Of a DNA stretch of 64,000 nucleotides, positions 16,948 to 25,619 are shown piece after piece. How positions within the stretch are numbered: the stretch's first letter is position 1; each line of letters starts with the position of its first letter. The position numbers and the translations under genes are program-made. Under the pieces are notes generated by a model. It did not search any database and was not told the origin of the DNA. It was given only the letters and a program-made list of their open reading frames with translations. This DNA comes from Demequina litoralis (GTDB lineage: Bacteria; Actinomycetota; Actinomycetes; Actinomycetales; Demequinaceae): assembly GCF_030418455.1 (NCBI RefSeq), contig NZ_JAUHPW010000009.1:1-64000 (forward strand). The letters run 5' to 3'.

Positions 16948-18156
16948 CTACTCGTGTTCAGGCAGCCGCGGCGCCGACACACCAGGGTCACGGCCGATGA
17001 GCGCTGCGCGGGTGACGGAGGCGGAGCCGAATCGATCGCGGACCGCGTCGAGGGCGGTGTCAAGCGCGCTGTCGATACGCGCCCCGTCGTTCCAGTCGAT
17101 CGGAAGCTCAAGCTGAACCGTGCCGGCGCTGGCCAGCTGCGCGAGCGAGACGCCTATGAGGGTGACGCCCCGGTCGGAGATGTCGGGGCCCGCCGCAGCG
17201 AGCAATCGTTGGGCGACGCCGAGCAATACCTCGGTGCGGTCGGTGGGCGCGGCGAGCGTGTGCGATCGCGTCGCCTTCGTGAAGTCGCCGTAGCGAAGCC
17301 TCAGGACCACGGTGGCGCACGACGACCCACGATCGCGCAGGCGCTTCGCGAGGCCGTCGACGATCTGGGTGAGGATCAGCTCGAGCTCACCACCCGTGTA
17401 CGACCGATTGCCAAGCGCGCGCTGCGACCCGATGGATCCGTGGCGTTTGGTCGTCTCGACCGGCCGCGGGTCCCGGAGCCGGGCCAGCGCGTGCAGATGC
17501 GCACCGGCCGCCTTCCCGAGCCACTGCTCGGCGGTCGCCGCTTCGAGCTCGGCCAACTGCCCGACCGTGTAGACGCCGTTGCTGTGCAACTTCTCCGCGG
17601 TCACCGCGCCGACTCCCCAGAGCCGTTCGACTGGAAGTGGATGAAGGAAAGCCTCCTCGCGGTCCGGCCTCACCACGAGGAGCCCGTCGGGCTTGCCGAC
17701 CGCGCTCGCCACCTTCGCGAGGAACTTGGTTCTCGCGACGCCCACCGAGATCGGGAGCCCGACTTCGGCACGCACGCGCTCCCGCAGGCGCACGGCGATC
17801 TCCTCGGGAGTCCCGGCAAGGCGGCGAAGCCCCCCAACCTCCAGGAATGCCTCGTCGATCGAGACACCCTCCACGTACGGAGTCGTGTCGTGGAAGATCG
17901 CGAACACCGCACGGCTCGCCGCCGAGTAGTCCTCCATCCGGGGAGGGACGACGATGGCGTCGGGACAGAGCGCACGCGCACGCTGCACCCCCATCGCAGT
18001 GCGCACGCCCCGCGCTTTCGCCTCATAGCTCGCGGCCACCACCACGCCGCCGCCGACGATCACAGGCCGTCCGCGCAGCGCCGAATTGTCGCGTTGCTCG
18101 ACCGAGGCGTAGAACGCGTCGAGGTCGGCGTGGAGCACCGTCGCTTCGTCGCGCAT
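16948..18156 (-). CDS. dinB: DNA polymerase IV (DinB, Y family)
   Basis: This is a low-fidelity lesion-bypass polymerase of about 402 residues. The catalytic carboxylates appear in LHADLDAFYASVEQRD near the N-terminus and GVSIDEAFLEV around residue 105. The helix-hairpin-helix thumb region (RLWGVGAVTAEKL) and the little finger follow. The start at 18156 is supported by GGGAGG six bases upstream; an ATG seven codons earlier lacks this. The C-terminus has no obvious beta-clamp-binding peptide. The gene lies between two direct repeats, so it may be part of an inserted segment. Confidence 0.9.
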   Translation of the reverse strand: MRDEATVLHADLDAFYASVEQRDNSALRGRPVIVGGGVVVAASYEAKARGVRTAMGVQRARALCPDAIVVPPRMEDYSAASRAVFAIFHDTTPYVEGVSIDEAFLEVGGLRRLAGTPEEIAVRLRERVRAEVGLPISVGVARTKFLAKVASAVGKPDGLLVVRPDREEAFLHPLPVERLWGVGAVTAEKLHSNGVYTVGQLAELEAATAEQWLGKAAGAHLHALARLRDPRPVETTKRHGSIGSQRALGNRSYTGGELELILTQIVDGLAKRLRDRGSSCATVVLRLRYGDFTKATRSHTLAAPTDRTEVLLGVAQRLLAAAGPDISDRGVTLIGVSLAQLASAGTVQLELPIDWNDGARIDSALDTALDAVRDRFGSASVTRAALIGRDPGVSAPRLPEHE

Positions 18157-18281
18157 CCCACACCTCCCGTCACACACGCTCTTCCCGGAATGGTCTCACC
18201 GGCGCCCGACACCGTATGGGTGTGCCCCCGAGTTGGTCGACGTCAATCAACACCGGGGCAGACCCGATCGAGGACGGGCCG

Positions 18282-18941
18282 CTATCTGACGATGACCTCG
18301 TTGACCCGAGTGCCAGGTTCGGCCTCATGCAGTTGGAGGTATGCCTTCGCGATGGCCACGGAGCTGAGTTGCGGCAGACCTCCGTCCACTGTCCCGTCGA
18401 TCGTGACGATCGCCGCATGCACGGGCGAGTCCACGAGCTGGACCGACAGCGCCTGCACATACGCACGTAGCGCCGCCTTGCCCACCGAGAGGGATGCAAA
18501 GCTAGGCGACGGCCTCGTCGCGAGCGCGCCGCCCGTGAAGAGCAGGCTCTGCCGCTCGCCCTCGAACGAGGGCAACACGGTCTCTGCGGCCACCTTTGCG
18601 CCGAGCACGTCGACGGCCATCGCCGTGACCCACCCGCCGTCATCTCCGTCGGTCGGCGAATCGCGGCGGAGCAAGGCGGCGTTGTACACCAGCGATGCAG
18701 GCGCACCAAGGTCAGCGATCGCATCGGTGATCGCGACGCGCAAATTGCCGGGCTCGCTCGCGTCCGCCTGGTAGGCAAGCGCAGGCATTCCATAGGAGAC
18801 GAGGTCGCCCACGAGCGCCTGAACTCGTTCCTTGCGCCGCGCGATCAGGGCGACAGGGTGCCCCGCCTGCGCGAACACGCGCGCGATCGCCAGGCCCAGT
18901 CCGGGACCTGCTCCGACCACGATCACCGCACCTTTGGCCAC
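18282..18941 (-). CDS. atypical short-chain dehydrogenase/reductase
   Basis: This Rossmann-fold protein of 219 residues has the nucleotide-binding motif VVGAGPGLGLAIARVF near the N-terminus and the NNAG-like VYNAALL in the middle. The usual catalytic Tyr-x-x-x-Lys is not standard. The segment reads SFASLSVGKAALRAY, keeping Lys but with Leu where Tyr is expected, and the catalytic Ser position reads FTGGALA. A subgroup with YASLSxGK exists; here its Tyr is Phe, so dehydrogenase activity is doubtful. The GTG start is chosen because AAGGGAGA lies just upstream. Confidence 0.75.
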   Translation of the reverse strand: MAKGAVIVVGAGPGLGLAIARVFAQAGHPVALIARRKERVQALVGDLVSYGMPALAYQADASEPGNLRVAITDAIADLGAPASLVYNAALLRRDSPTDGDDGGWVTAMAVDVLGAKVAAETVLPSFEGERQSLLFTGGALATRPSPSFASLSVGKAALRAYVQALSVQLVDSPVHAAIVTIDGTVDGGLPQLSSVAIAKAYLQLHEAEPGTRVNEVIVR

Positions 18942-19607
18942 TGCTTCTCCCTTGTCGACGCGCGTCTCGCGCTGAGCTTGCCGGCTCGTCACCAACGGTT
19001 CCGCCCGGGCTCCAGGCGATCCGGTGGCCGGCGAGGGATCGTGGCCGCGCCTGCCGGTCGACGCAAGACTCACAGCATTCCGCCGCTGCGGCAGCGACGC
19101 CGCTCCGGCGTTCAGACTACGCGGCTGCACGTCCCCGACCCCGACGGACCTGCCCGCCGGACGCCGGATCCGCCCATGAGGCCCACCGCAGTGCCGGACA
19201 TCCCCGAAGGCGCATAGCCCCGAAGCCCGCCTCGAGCGGGCCGCGCAGCATGCAGGCACATCGTCGCGCGGCACCCATCGCGCACAGACTCGCCGATCGA
19301 CAACGCGAATTGCCCCCTGACACGGCTCGATCGCCGCGCTAGAGGCCACCCCAGTCGTTCCATGCCAGCTATACCGCCCCGACCAGCCACTCCCCACGAG
19401 AACCGAGTGCATGAACTACCGCATACCGAGTGCACGCCGTCGGTGGCGAAGACTCGGAATTGACTGACCAGGGGGTATGCCCTGCCGCGGGAGTCCCCAG
19501 TCCATGGCGGTTCTGCATACAGTCCATCGCGAACGACCCCACCCCTGCGACAGCTGCATCTCACAGCAACGATGCAGGCCGCGACGTCGAGCGCCATGCA
19601 GGCCGGC
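18942..19607. other. long non-coding gap with the second direct repeat
   Basis: This 666-bp region has short open frames on both strands, none with a family pattern or ribosome site. It contains a ten-base repeat ACCGAGTGCA (19402-19411 and 19425-19434) and repeat copy 2. It looks like decayed sequence at the edge of an inserted segment. Confidence 0.55.
19443..19488 (+). repeat. direct repeat, copy 2
   Basis: This 46-bp sequence is in the same orientation as copy 1 at 16718-16764. The first 16 bases are identical, with scattered substitutions later. Together the copies bracket about 2.7 kb holding dinB and the SDR gene. Confidence 0.8.
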
Positions 19608-20474
19608 TCAGGCCGACGGCGGAGCGGTGCCACCCTCCAGCATGTCTCGGTAGCCCTCCCGATAACTCGGATAGCGCAGGTCACCGAGAAGTCGGCGGAG
19701 CGCTGCACCGTCGAAGACGTTGCCGGCTCGCCCCGGACCCTCGCTCTCCGGGGGCGGCTCCGCCCCGACGAGCTCGCTGATGTAGTCAGTGACGTCGCCG
19801 AGCCTCGCCGGCGCGGCGTCCACAGCGTGCAGCACGCGCGGCGGATCAGCACTGCGCAGGAGCGCGTGCAAGGCGCGCACGAGATCGGTCTCGTGGATCC
19901 GGTTCGTGCGCGCAGCCGAAGTGATCGGGCGGCGCTTCCTCACCGTCCGCACCAGGAAGTCACGACCCGGTCCATAGATCCCGGCGGGCCGGACGATGAG
20001 CGCGTCGAAGAGCTCCGCAGCCGCGAGCTCACCGTCCCGGAGTGCCTGCGCGCGCGCCGTCGCAGGTCTCGGGACGTCGTGCTCCGTGATGGGCTGAGGG
20101 CCGTCCCAGCCCTCGAACACCCCGGTGGACGAGACAAAGACGGTCCGTGCGGGGACCTGGTCGAGCGCATCGCGGATGCGTCGAAGCACGGGCCGATAGC
20201 CCGCGGGGTCGACCGACGGCGGCAAGGTGACGACCATCGACTCGACCGGTGGCAGCGTTCGCGGCAGCGGCTTCGTCACGTCAGAGGCAATCGCGGTGAC
20301 GTAGCTCGGCAGGGCGCGGGCGTGGCGCCGGATCGCGAAGACCGTCTCGCCTTCCCGCGCGAGCAGTTCAGCAAGCCGCAGTCCGAGCTTCCCGCATCCG
20401 ACAAGCAGCGATCCGTGCGCGGGCTCGAGAGCCCGCCGTCGCCCCAGGGTCTGCTGTTGCGTCACATCGTTCAC
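19608..20474 (-). CDS. NAD(P)-dependent epimerase/dehydratase-like protein
   Basis: This extended-SDR protein of about 288 residues has a slightly unusual nucleotide-binding loop (SLLVGCGKLGLRLAELLA), then VFVSSTGVFEGWDG near residue 120 and LIVRPAGIYGPGRD near residue 165. It resembles the YeeZ group of NAD(P)-binding proteins of unknown substrate rather than a sugar epimerase, because the Tyr-x-x-x-Lys pair is not evident. The GTG at 20474 is the likeliest start; another in-frame GTG lies three codons on. It has no clear operon partner. Confidence 0.78.
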   Translation of the reverse strand: MNDVTQQQTLGRRRALEPAHGSLLVGCGKLGLRLAELLAREGETVFAIRRHARALPSYVTAIASDVTKPLPRTLPPVESMVVTLPPSVDPAGYRPVLRRIRDALDQVPARTVFVSSTGVFEGWDGPQPITEHDVPRPATARAQALRDGELAAAELFDALIVRPAGIYGPGRDFLVRTVRKRRPITSAARTNRIHETDLVRALHALLRSADPPRVLHAVDAAPARLGDVTDYISELVGAEPPPESEGPGRAGNVFDGAALRRLLGDLRYPSYREGYRDMLEGGTAPPSA

Positions 20475-20547
20475 CACCCCAGACTGCCCGATGCCCCTGG
20501 ATGCGGCCTCGCGATCACGCGGCTCTCGGGCCCGCACCTGCGCGCGT

Positions 20548-21552
20548 CTACGTGAGCGACGCAGCCCGCTCGTCCCACTGCCGCGCAAGGAACTCGATCT
20601 GGCGGCGCTGCTGGTACGGCCCGCCGCCCTCGTGCCCGTTGAACGGGTACTCGACGATCTCAACGTCCCCACCCCAGGCCTCGTACGCCGCGCGAACCGT
20701 CGCAGGCGGACAGGTGACATCGCGGAGCCCCACCGAGAACAACGCAGGAGCCGTGGCCCGGGCGGCGTGATGAACCGCGTCGACATAGGCAAGGGTCTCG
20801 AAGGTCTCCTCGACCCGCTCCCGATGGATCGCGAGGTAGCGCACGATCTCGTCGTACGGGTCGCCGACCGCGAGATCGACGGCGCGACGGAAGTCGCAAA
20901 GGAAGGGCACGTCGACAAGCGCGGCCGCGATGCCGTCGACGAGGCCCGCGGCGGCGATCGCGAGGCCACCTCCCTGGCTCCCGCCGGCGACCACGACGCG
21001 CGAGCGATCGACTCCGGGGAGGCTCGACGAGGCCTCGACGCACAGCGCGGCGTCCGTGATGAGCCGACGGTAGTAGTGGGTATCGAATCTGCGGATGCCG
21101 CGCGTCAGGTAGCCCGTGGCCGCGGGGCTTCCGGCATGGCCGCTACCCGAGGCATCCGAGGTGCCGCCGCCGCCTCCGCCGCCAGTGCCCTGGGCTCGCG
21201 TATCCATGACCACGTACGCATATCCGGCGTTCGCCCACATGAGCCGCTCGTGGGGCAGCCCGCGGCCGTCGGTGTAGCCGAGGAACTCGACGACCAACGG
21301 GAGGTCGTCCGACACGCCGTGTGGCCTCACGTACCAGGCCTTGATCGGGTCTCCACCGAAGCCGGCGAAGGTCATGTCCCACACATCGACGAGAGTGAGT
21401 CCAGCATCGACGGCCACCAGCGTGGCCTCGGCACCTCCGATAGTGCGCGCCTCATCGAGGGTCGCTAGCCACCGCTCGTCGAAGTCGTCAGGCGCTGGCA
21501 CGAGATCCGGCGGGCGACCTGTCGGGTCGATCCGCGAAGTGTTGTCGGTCAT
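20548..21552 (-). CDS. acetylxylan esterase/cephalosporin-C deacetylase family (CE7)
   Basis: This alpha/beta-hydrolase of 334 residues removes acetyl groups from xylo-oligosaccharides and other small acetyl esters. CE7 marks are visible: the RGQG-like VVMDTRAQGTGG, the nucleophile elbow GGSQGG (Ser near residue 190), RDVTCPPATVRAAY carrying the acid Asp, and the His in NGHEGGG near the end. An eight-Gly run follows the RAQG motif, within the usual variable loop. There is no signal peptide, so it acts on imported sugars. It lies behind the galactan operon terminator and may be transcribed alone. Confidence 0.88.
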   Translation of the reverse strand: MTDNTSRIDPTGRPPDLVPAPDDFDERWLATLDEARTIGGAEATLVAVDAGLTLVDVWDMTFAGFGGDPIKAWYVRPHGVSDDLPLVVEFLGYTDGRGLPHERLMWANAGYAYVVMDTRAQGTGGGGGGGTSDASGSGHAGSPAATGYLTRGIRRFDTHYYRRLITDAALCVEASSSLPGVDRSRVVVAGGSQGGGLAIAAAGLVDGIAAALVDVPFLCDFRRAVDLAVGDPYDEIVRYLAIHRERVEETFETLAYVDAVHHAARATAPALFSVGLRDVTCPPATVRAAYEAWGGDVEIVEYPFNGHEGGGPYQQRRQIEFLARQWDERAASLT

Positions 21553-21615
21553 CCATCCTCCTCGGGTCGGCGACGGCGTCCGACCCTATCCACGGGCGAC
21601 GTGCCGCACCGCCAC

Positions 21616-21655
21616 GCGGGACGCCCACCACCTCTGGAATGGCGGAGCGTCCCGC
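21616..21655 (-). terminator. terminator of the galactan import operon
   Basis: Nine-bp arms GCGGGACGC (21616-21624) and GCGTCCCGC (21647-21655) lie 16 bases past the DUF5107 gene stop codon. The 22-base loop can pair further. Confidence 0.55.
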
Positions 21656-21670
21656 GCGCCTGCGCTGCGG

Positions 21671-24643
21671 TCAGGCGTTCTTGCCGGTGTCCTCGCGGTC
21701 GAACAGCAGCAACTCGGGAAGGCTGGTGGCGAAGTAGTCGGTGACACCGTCCTCACGCACAGCCGCCGGCGGCACGTACGCGGCGCGCGCCTCACCAAGA
21801 GTGCGAGGCGGATCGACGATCTCCCTTCCCGTCGCCTCGAGCGCGGCATCCCACGCATCGATGGCCTGGCCTTCGCCGCCCTCCCACGGGTGGAAGGAGC
21901 GGCTGGTAAGGATGGCGTATGCCTCCTCGCCGAAGCCCTCGGCGATGAGAAGACCGACGTACTCGATCGCGAAGTCATCGCGCGTGAGCACGAGCTCCTC
22001 GGACGGGCGCAGCGCGGCGAGCCGCTCACCGGCGGACCGGCCCACTCGCTTGGCGAGCTGATCCTGCTCGTAGCGCAGGCGCGCGTCGCCAGGAGCCAGG
22101 CGCACCGCCTCGTTGTAACGGGCCCACGCCACCGCATCGTCCCCGAGGACGTTGTAGGCCGCGAGGCCGGCGTTGCGGTACAGCACCGGGTCCGCCAGAC
22201 CGAGCTCGATAGCCCGGTCCCAGTGCGCGGAGGCCTCACGACGACGCGAGCAGTCGTAGTAGAGCATCCCGAGCAGATGGTGAGCGACCGCATCGGTGGG
22301 ATCCGCCGCGATCGCGCTCGCGAGCGCATCGAGCGCATCCAGCCCGGCGGGGAACGCCCACGCGCGGTCCTCGCGCTGCGCCGCCGATCGCGCCTCGGCG
22401 GCGCGCGTCGTGAACCCGGCCGACTCCAAGGTGTGGGCCGCGAGGTAGTAGGCGATCGGGCCGAAGTTGCCGGAGCCGCCGAGCGGCACGAGCGCCGCGG
22501 CCCGGTACATCTCGACCGAGGACTCGGTCTCCCCTGCCTTCGCCAGATCGAGAGCGACATCGACCAGCATCCCGGCGTCGTCGCCGAGCACGGAGCCAGC
22601 CAGGTACCGCAGCGTCGCGTCGAGGCGGTCCACGTCGAGGGCGTCGCGGAGCACAGCGTCGGCCTCGGCGATCATGCCGAGCCTGCGGAGCACGATGGCG
22701 CGGAGCGCTGGCCGGCGGGCGTCGTAGCCCGCCACCGAGTCGAGCGAGTCGAGCACGCGGAGCGCAGCACGGTTGCAGCCGCGCCGCGCAAGCGACCGCG
22801 CCAGCTCGATGCCGGCACCGGCGGACCAGGTGCCGTCCCACCCCGCCTTGCCGAACGCCTGCTCGGCGGCCTCGACGTTGCCGAGGCGCATCTCGATCAG
22901 GCCGGAGAGGTAGTAGGCCTCCGCATCGGTGGGGTTGGCGTTGCGGCGAGACAGACGTGCGATCGCGGCCTCGACGTGGGTGCGTGCCTCGTCGTAGCGG
23001 CCCGCCCGGTAGAGGCGATCGGCCATCGCGGTGTTGACCCGCGCGTCACCCGCATCGCGCAGGAGCGCCTCCTCCCAGTACGGCAGGGGCGATCGCGTCG
23101 GGTGGCGGTACTGGCTGAGGTGCAGTCCCGTGAGGTACAGCTCCTCGACGGAGTCGATCGCGTCCGGGGCGGGCGGCTCGTCGGCGACCCAGGGCTCCTC
23201 GTCGGAGACCTCGATCGGCGACCACGACACCAGCTCACGACCGGACTCGTCGCGCAGCTCGACCATGAACGAGCGGCCGGCTGCCTGCGGAACGCCGATC
23301 GTCGCCGGAACCGAGGGACGCATGTCGACCACGCGGTCCGCGACCACGACGTCGCCCTCGAGCACGCGGATGCGCGCGCCGTTGCGCGGCGACGTCACGG
23401 CGAAGGTGGCGACGAGGTCGTCACCGCGCTCGACGTTCACGGCCGCGTCCGGGGTCGCGGCATGGGCAGGACCCGTCGCCGGGATCGGGTACCAGTACTG
23501 CGAGAACACCTTGGTCTCGCCCGGCAGCAGCCACGCGAAGTCCGGCTGGTTATCGGTGTACACGCCCGCCATGAGCTCGACGTAGGGGCCGTCCCCATCG
23601 GTCAGCTGGTCGTCCCAGGCATGCCCGAACGGAGCGTTGCCCCAGGTCCACTGCTTCTTGCCGGGCGACACCCGACGCTCGGCCCAGTGGACGAAGCCCG
23701 CGCCCGCGGCGTGGTCGTAGCCGCCGAAGAAGTCCTCCTGCGAGTCGACGATCATGTACGAGGTCGGCACCGGGATGTTGCGGTAGTAGTCGATACGGTC
23801 CGCGCCGGGCTGCTCGGCCGCGAGCGCGGGATAGTCGACGTTGTAGTAGGGACGGTCCGCCTCGGGGAACGCGGTGAGCGCGCGCCGGGCATGGTCCGCG
23901 ACGTAGCGCACGTCCTCAGGGAAGAAGGACTGGTAGTCGTCGTGCACGCGCGCGGCGACGTTGGACCACCACAGGAACGTCTGGCGCTCGCTCGTGCGGT
24001 TGTGCACCCGCACGACGAGCTCGACGATGCTGCTGTCCGCGTGGAGCCGGATGCCGTGCTGAGCCGACATGCGTGCGAACGGGTCGTGGTCGTAGCACCA
24101 CACGGTCACCGAGCCGTCCTCGCCGTTCTCGATCGAGGTCTCCACCGGAAGGTACGTCGCCGGACGGTGGTGCTGAGGCCAGTTGAACTCGACGCCACCG
24201 CTGATCCAGGGCCCGGCAAGGCCCACGAGCGCCGGCTTGATGACGTTGTTGCGGTAGAAGAAGTCGTATCCCGTGGTCTTGTCGTAACCGATGTGGATGC
24301 GACCGCCGAGCTCGGGCAGGACCATCACGCGGACGAACGCGTTCTCGAGGTGCACCGCCTCCCACGCGTTGGTCTTCGGGGTGTCCTCGATCTTCTCGGT
24401 GAACGGGATCGGATAGACCTTGCCGCTCGAGCCCTGATAGACACGCTTGTCGAGGTACATCGGGTACTGGCTGGGCTTGCCCGGCTCGTAGGTCCGGATC
24501 GGGACGGGCTCGCTCCAGGCGATCGCCCGGCCGGCGTCCAGCTCGGCGCGGAGGTCCTCCGGCGCGTCGGGCAGTGAGATCTTCTCCGGACCCGCGGTCT
24601 CGAGCTCGAGCTCGGTCTCGGGTCGCACGTCTTCAGCGGTCAC
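21671..24643 (-). CDS. DUF5107 and tetratricopeptide-repeat protein
   Basis: This is a 990-residue cytosolic protein. The N-terminal half (about residues 40-430) is the DUF5107 domain, with VMVLPELGGRIHIGYDKTTG and SGGVEFNWPQHHRPATYLP. That pattern resembles the beta-supersandwich of galactose mutarotase-like and glycosidase N-domains. From about residue 500 to 900 there are repeated helical pairs of TPR type (AEAYYLSGLIEMRLGNVEAAEQAFG and similar). The GTG start has AAGGAG seven bases upstream. It is last in the operon with a beta-galactan-linked importer, so it likely binds or processes imported galactooligosaccharides. The catalytic role is unknown. Confidence 0.88.
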   Translation of the reverse strand: MTAEDVRPETELELETAGPEKISLPDAPEDLRAELDAGRAIAWSEPVPIRTYEPGKPSQYPMYLDKRVYQGSSGKVYPIPFTEKIEDTPKTNAWEAVHLENAFVRVMVLPELGGRIHIGYDKTTGYDFFYRNNVIKPALVGLAGPWISGGVEFNWPQHHRPATYLPVETSIENGEDGSVTVWCYDHDPFARMSAQHGIRLHADSSIVELVVRVHNRTSERQTFLWWSNVAARVHDDYQSFFPEDVRYVADHARRALTAFPEADRPYYNVDYPALAAEQPGADRIDYYRNIPVPTSYMIVDSQEDFFGGYDHAAGAGFVHWAERRVSPGKKQWTWGNAPFGHAWDDQLTDGDGPYVELMAGVYTDNQPDFAWLLPGETKVFSQYWYPIPATGPAHAATPDAAVNVERGDDLVATFAVTSPRNGARIRVLEGDVVVADRVVDMRPSVPATIGVPQAAGRSFMVELRDESGRELVSWSPIEVSDEEPWVADEPPAPDAIDSVEELYLTGLHLSQYRHPTRSPLPYWEEALLRDAGDARVNTAMADRLYRAGRYDEARTHVEAAIARLSRRNANPTDAEAYYLSGLIEMRLGNVEAAEQAFGKAGWDGTWSAGAGIELARSLARRGCNRAALRVLDSLDSVAGYDARRPALRAIVLRRLGMIAEADAVLRDALDVDRLDATLRYLAGSVLGDDAGMLVDVALDLAKAGETESSVEMYRAAALVPLGGSGNFGPIAYYLAAHTLESAGFTTRAAEARSAAQREDRAWAFPAGLDALDALASAIAADPTDAVAHHLLGMLYYDCSRRREASAHWDRAIELGLADPVLYRNAGLAAYNVLGDDAVAWARYNEAVRLAPGDARLRYEQDQLAKRVGRSAGERLAALRPSEELVLTRDDFAIEYVGLLIAEGFGEEAYAILTSRSFHPWEGGEGQAIDAWDAALEATGREIVDPPRTLGEARAAYVPPAAVREDGVTDYFATSLPELLLFDREDTGKNA

Positions 24644-24776
24644 CGCTGCTCTCCTTAGGTTGCTGTGGACCGCATCGCTGCGGTGGTACGACGGCCTGCC
24701 CGCGCGACTGCTGTGGGGTCGAGCGAGATGCCGGTGAGGTGGGGGTGTCAGGCGCGGGATCGCCTGGGCGGTGGGA

Positions 24777-25619
24777 CTACTCCTTCATGGCGCCGGTCGC
24801 CATCGACTGGATCAGCGACTTCTGCGTCAGGAGGAAGAAGATGATGAACGGGATCGCGACGATCACGGCGCCCGCGGCGAAGGTGGTGAAGTCGCTGTTC
24901 TTGTCGGACACGAAGCTCGTGAGGCCGAGCGCGAGCGTCTGCTGCTCCGGGCTTCTCAGGACGAGCTTGGGGAAGATGAAGTCCATCCATGGCGCCGCGA
25001 ACGTGGTGATCGCGAGGAACAGGAGGATCGGCTTCGCGATCGGGAGCACGATGGTGACGTACGTCCGCAGGTGGGACGCGCCGTCGATCCGCGCCGCCTC
25101 GTCCAGGCCGCTGGGGATGGTGTCGAAGTAGCTCTTCACCAGCCAGATCGAGTACGGCAGGTTGCCCGCCAGGTAGACGAGCACCAGTCCCCAGAGCGTG
25201 TCCAGCGCGTTCATCCTGAGCAGGATCACGTAGATCGCGATCATGCCGACGAACGACGGGAAGATCTGGAGCACGAGGAGGCTCATCATGAGGGGGCGCT
25301 TGAGCGTGAACCGGAACCGCGAGAACACGTACCCGGCGAGAGAGGCGAATACCAGCGTGCCGAGCATGGTCGCGACCGCGATGATGAACGAGTTGAGGAA
25401 CCACCGCGGGTACATCGTCTCGGTGAACAGGTACGTGAAGTGGTCCCAGGTGAAGCCGGCTCCGAACGGCACGTTCGACAGGCCGGCGATGGAGTTGCCC
25501 GGCGTGAACGCCGCGCTCAGGGTGTAGCTGATCGGCCAGATGACGACGATCGCGACCATCGTCAGCCCGATGTAGATCATGGTGCGCCCGAGGACGGACG
25601 CGAACCGCTTGCTGGGCAT
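24777..25619 (-). CDS. carbohydrate ABC transporter permease (MalG type)
   Basis: This membrane subunit of 280 residues has six hydrophobic segments. The EAA loop reads SGLDEAARIDGASHLRTY, and the C-terminus QKSLIQSMATGAMKE is typical of MalG. GGGAGA precedes the ATG, which overlaps the stop of the partner permease by one base (TGATG). The next gene, DUF5107, follows after 133 bases. Confidence 0.92.
   Translation of the reverse strand: MPSKRFASVLGRTMIYIGLTMVAIVVIWPISYTLSAAFTPGNSIAGLSNVPFGAGFTWDHFTYLFTETMYPRWFLNSFIIAVATMLGTLVFASLAGYVFSRFRFTLKRPLMMSLLVLQIFPSFVGMIAIYVILLRMNALDTLWGLVLVYLAGNLPYSIWLVKSYFDTIPSGLDEAARIDGASHLRTYVTIVLPIAKPILLFLAITTFAAPWMDFIFPKLVLRSPEQQTLALGLTSFVSDKNSDFTTFAAGAVIVAIPFIIFFLLTQKSLIQSMATGAMKE

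Noticed and set aside
21341-24577. A 1078-codon open frame on the plus strand
   Set aside because: It is antisense to the DUF5107 gene, has Arg/His/Val-rich composition typical of reversed GC-rich codons, no family pattern and no ribosome site.
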